Below are positions 57,717 to 64,000 of a stretch of 64,000 nucleotides of DNA, piece by piece; position 1 is the stretch's first letter, and every line of letters begins with the position of its first letter. The notes beneath the pieces are model-generated. The model worked only from the letters and a program-made list of their open reading frames with translations, did no database searches and had not been told where the DNA came from. The translations under genes were made by a program, and so were the position numbers. The DNA comes from Rhodocollybia butyracea (lineage: Eukaryota > Basidiomycota > Agaricomycetes > Agaricales > Omphalotaceae), in the NCBI GenBank assembly GCA_015501585.1, contig JADNRY010000038.1, positions 124,001 through 188,000 on the forward strand. The letters run 5' to 3'.

Positions 57717-58619
57717 AAGAATGGATTAGAACCAACACCCCACTCGATTCATTATAGCCTTGCTTTGTGATTTATAGTAGCTTTGCCTGATCATGACCAC
57801 TGAAGCACTTGTTCTGCTTCATTAGTGATACACGCTGGTTCCAACATATCGATGGGTCGCCTTTGGAGACTACGAGGAGGGTTCTTCGTCTTCGTCTCTC
57901 TCGCACAAAATAACATCACCAGTGACGGCTAGATGGGAGCGCCTGATGTGCCTTCGCCGTATGGAAATTAGATGTTGCGAGCTGTTGAATATCTGAAATG
58001 TGTCTTCCACGACTAAATACCATTGGGCAGTATATATATATAGACGGTGATATCACTATCCCATATACTGGACTTGAACATCGATTTCCTTCGTCCGTCA
58101 TTAAATTCCTGTGCGCGTAACTTGGCGGTAGAGTGTTCCTGGAATGATCTCGAAGTCGCGATTTCGAGCCATGGCGCGGACTTTTTCAATCGTTCACCAT
58201 CTTTTCCGGAAAATGAAACGCGTCTTCAGCGCGACGCGAATTGCTAACAGTTGCCGAAAGCCGAAGGTGCCGGTGAGATCTTAACTCATTATGCTGTGCT
58301 AGGCTGTCATGGCCATGGCCCGAACCTTTTGGCAGATCTGCCGAATCATATCCCTTTGGATGTGTTTATAGATGCTTACCACCAGGCTATACTAGTAGCT
58401 GGTATTAGTAAACTACTGCACACCTTTATGAATTCTCATTACTGCGCTCATATTTATCGGTATTCAACTTGATGCCGAGTAACCCCTGAATATCAGCAGA
58501 ACATCAGTATCAGCCGAGGCTCGGAACATTGCGGTGCCGTATGATGAAATTACTTAAAGATACGACGCCTCATCACCAAAGCAAGTTTCTTTCCTTCTCC
58601 ACCGTCACCACAGTCCACA
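57717..58619. other. Intergenic region
   Basis: No gene supported. A short TA-repeat run lies near 58032-58041. Confidence 0.4.
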
Positions 58620-59393
58620 ATGGGGGCTTTCAATACTCTTCGATATATCGTAGCCGCTTATGGACTTGTCCTTCAGGCAAATTATCCTTTCGACTCTTTG
58701 CCTATCACAGACAGTGTCAAGGAATCCTTGAAACGACAAGTACCTATCATTGTCCAGTCATCTGCGATCTTTTCACTCTCCGTATTGTGCATGCTCTTAT
58801 GGACGACGACTCTGCTGTGCACTATCCGGCTCACTATCCTCCTCGCGATGCGCTTCCGCCCAGCTTTCCGCGAAAAAATGCAGAAGCGCGCGGCTAATAA
58901 GGCTAAGAAAGCTCTAGAAGCTCAGAAGAAGAAGAAGAGGGTATCTTGGCTGAGCATTGTCATCAACCTGATCCTCAGCACTGCCATGATTGTGAATGAT
59001 GCTATATACAATCGCCCTGAAGATGCTGCATCATTCCAGGAGGGTGTTCTTGCGCGCGCACAATACCTCCTTGCATTTTCCAAGACCCTCGTCATTCTCC
59101 AGATGGAAATTGTTGGCGTCTGCGTCGTATTTACCGTCATCTTCGCTGCTATCCGTCGTCGCTTCCGCACGCGGCGTGCTGCGGCTGATGAAGAGAGTCG
59201 TCTGGCACCGAGCGAGACGGTCCAAGCGGAGATGGTCCAGGCACAGCCCGGATCCGTGCTGGATGAGAAGCTCATTGACATCTCAGATGGCGTAGATGGT
59301 GTCTATGAGAAGGTGGAAGCCTATGTTTCCCGTGACAAGGCGAATAGCACTGAGTACAAGGAGGAGGGGAAGGAGGTTTTGATTGAATTGTAG
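58620..59393 (+). CDS. Intronless integral membrane protein of unknown function
   Basis: Single exon of 257 residues, ATG 58620 (MGAFNTLRYIVAAYGLVLQA). Hydrophobic segments at about residues 5-20, 45-75 (SSAIFSLSVLCMLLWTTTLL), 100-120 (VSWLSIVINLILSTAMIVND) and 150-180 (ILQMEIVGVCVVFTVIFAAI). Two highly basic loops (RKKKKR-type runs near residues 85-105 and RRRFRTRR near 182) and an acidic C-terminal tail ending EEGKEVLIEL. Intronless genes are unusual in this window. No family recognised. Confidence 0.75.
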   Translation: MGAFNTLRYIVAAYGLVLQANYPFDSLPITDSVKESLKRQVPIIVQSSAIFSLSVLCMLLWTTTLLCTIRLTILLAMRFRPAFREKMQKRAANKAKKALEAQKKKKRVSWLSIVINLILSTAMIVNDAIYNRPEDAASFQEGVLARAQYLLAFSKTLVILQMEIVGVCVVFTVIFAAIRRRFRTRRAAADEESRLAPSETVQAEMVQAQPGSVLDEKLIDISDGVDGVYEKVEAYVSRDKANSTEYKEEGKEVLIEL

Positions 59394-60608
59394 GGAAATA
59401 CTAACAAACGCTCGTTCGTCTTTTTCATAATCCTCCTCCCTTTGTAACCGTTCCTCCGCTATCTACTCATGCAAAGCTTCTACTATCCTATTTATTGGTT
59501 GTGTCCTTGTACTTGGTTAGCCGAAGTTGCAATAAATCCTTGCCAATCAATTACGGCGATTATTTGGCAAACAGGTTGAAAAGGTACCGTAAGCACTTAG
59601 TTGCAAGCATACCTGTATCGGGCATATATTTGGTCTACTCTACACGGACATCTACATTGACATACCAAGAGAGCCCAGCATACAGCCCGCAGCTTGTCTT
59701 CGGGACACCCAATAACACGACCCGTTCGGTCTTTTATTCCACCAGTAACGCCGGAAATACTAAGAGAAAACAAGGAACATACCTTGGTAGTAATTTCAGG
59801 TATCTTACGGAAGGAAAATGCGGCCACCCCAGTTGAACATCCCGAGCTCCCCATCTCTGCCTAGGAGATGTTCAACTGATAGTTGGTAATACTTACTTTT
59901 GCATGGGACGAAGGAGAGCATATCATGCAGCTACAACACATCACCACAAGATAGTGATCTAGCTGAAGAGCATGATAATGCAATTTCTGCAGAGTTATTG
60001 GTAGGTCCAAAAATACAGAGACACGAATGGCTACTAGGACTCTGCAGGCACAGCGAGATGACTACACTGAGCTTCGTTAACGAGTCCAGTGTGTAAGATA
60101 TCATAATCGGTGTGTTCCTAGATGTAAGTACCCACGTTGTTTCTCAAGATTGGAATAATTATGCGGGCGTAAACACCGCCTGCCGATTATTTTAGGATCG
60201 CTAAACCCAAAAGTGGAAGATCTGCCAGGGGACGTCACGCAGGACGCTGAAACTAAAGATAGGTACACAAGTGCAGGTTGTCAAAACTTGCAGCGAAAAC
60301 CCTAGAAAAATTAGTTTCAACAAGGTTGCATCCCCCGAATATTTGCCTCGCTGCGTGTGCCTGGTAAGTACATAGGCTGCCCTGAAGTGCTAGAACTTGG
60401 CGCGTGGTGGCTTGGAAACTACATAATTTGAGGCGCCCGGTCGTGTGGCAACCCGACGCGTCAAAATGACTTGATCATTTTCCCACTATCTTCCTTTTCT
60501 TTAACCAACACATCATCAACGAACCATTCCTCCTGTATCTCTCCGTTTCCCGTAGTCTCTCGTTGGAACATCCACATTCGTTAAACCGCAACAACACACT
60601 AACAAGCC
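59394..60608. other. Intergenic region
   Basis: No supported gene in 1.2 kb. A perfect 11-bp inverted repeat, AGTTGAACATC...GATGTTCAACT, lies at 59831-59841 and 59867-59877, able to form a hairpin with a 25-nt loop. The final 100 bp is the LysM gene promoter and leader. Confidence 0.45.
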
Positions 60609-61361
60609 ATGTTCTCCAAATTCGCTCTCGCTGCCGCCGTGCTCTCTGTTTTCCAATGTAAACCAGTTCTTTTTTCTCAGCTCAGCTTTATTATTTTTTT
60701 TGCTAATTCGGTTTGCAAATCTAGCTGTTGTTGCTGAGACTTGCTCCAGGCAATACACTATCATGGACGGAGATACTTGCGATGGCATTTCTGCAGCGCA
60801 AAACGTGTCTACGTAAGTGGCTGTTTTTGTACTTTTTTACTCTTCCACAATTCGCTTTCTAGCTACCAGCTTGCTACCGTCAACGCTGGTACGATCAACA
60901 GCGACTGCACCAACCTCCAGCCCAGCACTACTATTTGTCTCGGGTGGGAAGGCGAGGACTGTAATACCACCTACGTTGTCGTCGCTCAAGACACTTGTGA
61001 TTCTGTCACTGCTGCCTTCAACATCAACTCGACGCTGTTATATGGAAACAACCCTCAGATCGACCAGGCTTGCGACAACATCTACGTTGGAGAGGTGAAC
61101 CTCTTTTACGTCAACAAGCTTGAGGACTTTTGACTAATGCAATACTTCCACTTCCAGGTACTTTGTGTAGCGTCTACTATTCAGGCTCCTCCCGCCGGCT
61201 CTGCTCCTGTTGACACTGCTATTCCGAGCACGGCCACCGCCGCTGCGTCCGCCACTCCCACTAGCACTTCGTCTAGCTCTAGCTCTAGCGACGACGGTGA
61301 TGACAGTGACGATGGCGACGATGGCGACGACGACGACATGCCATTCTGCGACGAGCTTTAG
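60609..61361 (+). CDS. Secreted LysM-domain protein with Asp-rich tail
   Basis: Four exons encoding 190 residues. Signal peptide about residues 1-20 (MFSKFALAAAVLSVFQSVVA). Two LysM modules follow: residues 22-71 (YTIMDGDTCDGISAAQNVST ... PSTTICLG) and 79-126 (YVVVAQDTCDSVTAAFNINS ... IYVGEVLCV). LysM modules bind N-acetylglucosamine polymers such as chitin; in fungi they occur in chitin-sequestering secreted proteins and wall proteins. The intron junctions keep phase (SVFQ|SVVAE, NVST|YQLA, VGE|VLCV). The C-terminus is Thr/Ser/Ala-rich, then a run of Asp and Gly (about residues 168-183), ending PFCDEL. Nine cysteines in total, eight within or near the LysM modules. Whether it is a host-interaction protein is unknown. 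Confidence 0.88.
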
Positions 61362-61865
61362 ATGCACTTCATCTATCTTCCACACTATCCCCGCAGCTTT
61401 TTCTCCACCTGACGATTATGGTTTTATACCCTCCCAAATCCAATTATATTTTCAATCTTTGATACGTGTACCTGCTTCGTCGGTTTGATATCCACACATA
61501 CCACATTTGCAACATCTGATCCTATTTTTTTTTGTGCCCATTCGGCTTTCTAGTCCAGCTACTTGTCCGTTTTTGCACTGGTCGAAAATCTGTCTTAATA
61601 GCCTCTAGCTAGCTACAGCCCTTGGGTTTATTTCAATTTTTCTCAGCAGCGCTGGCAACGTTATTATGTACAGATTTCTCAACTACGATCTAGAAGATGC
61701 TTGTTTGAGTTTTGATATCTGTACTTTCGTACGACATACATACATACTTAGATGAAAAACCTTTTCTCAGTCCCTCCGCTTGAAAATCCATGCAAAGTAC
61801 AACATAAAAATATGCAAAATGATACAATTGAGGAAAATAATTAGAAACGAGAGAATGCAACAGCC
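61362..61865. other. Convergent intergenic region
   Basis: 3' flank shared by the LysM and E2 genes; CT-rich start, then AT-rich. No gene. Confidence 0.4.
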
Positions 61866-63019
<1,154 letters not shown>

Positions 63020-63130
63020 ATTTGAAGATATGGTGGAGTGCAACTTGGTATAGTAAAATGTATACCTGGGCCCAGTGGATGTGGCCGAGAAAGAGTTTAA
63101 GTTCGTTGACGCCGGAAATTCCGAAACGAA

Positions 63131-63136
63131 CACGTG
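63131..63136. promoter_or_regulatory. CACGTG in the shared E2/helicase promoter
   Basis: The hexamer CACGTG lies in the 189-bp interval between the divergent ATGs at 63019 and 63209. Function inferred only. Confidence 0.3.
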
Positions 63137-63208
63137 CTGTGTGACACATAAAATTTTGACAAAGAATCTTTCGCGCCGCCATCCGCGTTTGTCTCCTCGC
63201 GATCAGCA

Positions 63209-64000
63209 ATGTTTCGAACGCTGCGTTTGAGCGTTGTCCCACGCTCACTCTCATTCTCTTCCCTTCATCTTCGAAATATGTCTCGACCTCACAAAAAGCC
63301 GAGAATTCAGCAAATGTCCACGGCGACGGCGACCGCGAATAAACCTCGCAGCCCTTCGCCGGCAAGTGCTGCTGGTCATTTTACCGACAAGAAGTTTCAA
63401 GACTTGAACATTGACCGAAAGTTGAAGGATAATATTAAACACGAGTGAGCAAATTACAAAAAAAAAAAAAAAGAGCCAAAGCTCAGGCGAAACTAATGAA
63501 TGGTTAGATTTATGACTGAAGTTCAAGGTATGTGTTTTTTTCATCCATGTTTACACAAATACTAATGTATTTTGTGCAGCTGCAACAATAGAGGTAAAAC
63601 AGGAACCCCTTACTGTTTTCAGCCAGAAGCTCATTTCGTATCCTAGCCTGGTCTCGCTGGTAAAGACCTTCTCGTACAAGCGAAAACTGGAACAGGTAGA
63701 ACCAATCATGTAGTCGTCGTAAACTCTAGCCTCATCACATAACTGAAGGAAAAACCGTTGGGTTCCTTCTTCCTGCCGTTGAAAAACTCCTTCGAAACCC
63801 CAACCGTGCCCGAGGAGCAGCCATACTTGTTCTTTCGCCCACACGGGAACTGGCGCACCAGGTCGGTCATTTCTCTAGTCATTCACCCTTTTGAGCTTCA
63901 ACACCCTTCTAGATTGCCAAAGAAGCACGAACTCTTCTCCCTGAATCTGCCCTCCGTATACTATGTGTAACCGGTGGAACGAGCAACCCAACCGCAGACC
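63209..64000 (+). CDS. DEAD-box RNA helicase, MSS116-like (5' part only)
   Basis: Truncated by the window end. ATG 63209 begins MFRTLRLSVVPRSLSFSSLH, rich in Arg, Ser and Leu without acidic residues, as expected for mitochondrial import. Exons then read FTDKKFQDLNIDRKLKDNIK, the Q-motif region MTEVQAATIE|PGLAGKDLLVQAKTGTG|KT (motif I split by an intron), VGFLLPAVEKLLRNPNRARG, AILVLSPTRELAHQ (motif Ia), and IAKEARTLLPESALRILCVT with GG (motif Ib region). These match the MSS116 group of mitochondrial DEAD-box proteins that act on intron splicing and RNA folding. The DEAD box itself lies beyond 64000. Confidence 0.88.

Overview
The window is nuclear DNA from a filamentous basidiomycete, most likely an Agaricomycete. 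The genes are intron-dense, with introns mostly 48-65 bp. The gene set includes families typical of Agaricomycetes: a DUF6593-like protein, a DUF6533-like 7-TM protein, an F-box protein, expanded cytochrome P450s and a GH71 alpha-1,3-glucanase. Housekeeping genes are interleaved with lineage-specific genes and transposable-element debris. No rRNA, tRNA or CRISPR array was recognised. LAYOUT. 1-7.3 kb: a secreted GH71 glucanase, a hypothetical protein gene, a 1.17-kb non-autonomous TIR element with a TA target duplication, and a Cid1-type nucleotidyltransferase gene. 7.57-12.23 kb: a 4.66-kb element bounded by an 8-bp direct repeat. It has two arms of about 0.9 kb built from degenerate palindromic repeats, a passenger gene for a charged helical protein, and a nested 284-bp MITE. 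12.4-19.3 kb: condensin SMC2, a relic of a P450 5' end, and ribosomal protein eS26. 19.3-21.3 kb: gene-poor debris. 21.4-25.7 kb: a P450 and a DUF6593-like gene. 25.9-30.1 kb: UTP22/Nrap. 30.1-34.7 kb: a secreted tandem-repeat protein with dibasic sites and a Ser/Pro-rich hypothetical. 35.0-41.9 kb: a multi-TM protein, eL38, and the P5A ATPase SPF1. 42-50.5 kb: hypothetical, 7-TM, F-box and PUF6 genes. 50.8-55.6 kb: two related P450s in tail-to-tail orientation, one carrying a frame break. 56.6-64 kb: a C6orf136-like gene, a membrane protein, a LysM secreted protein, an E2 ubiquitin-conjugating enzyme with a long tail, and the 5' part of a mitochondrial-type DEAD-box helicase cut off by the window end. 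HOW THE GENES FIT TOGETHER. There is no single pathway. Ribosome biogenesis is over-represented (UTP22, PUF6, eS26, eL38), but these genes are not adjacent. Two divergent pairs share promoters under 200 bp: eL38/SPF1 and E2/helicase. The secreted glucanase, LysM protein and repeat protein point to cell-wall or extracellular functions. The most unusual items are the palindrome-armed element, the Kex2-type repeat secreted protein, the start codon of SPF1 interrupted by an intron, the ATG-only first exons of both ribosomal protein genes, and three apparent one-base frame breaks. All exon models were read by eye from splice signals and family similarity, so individual junctions may be off by a few bases.
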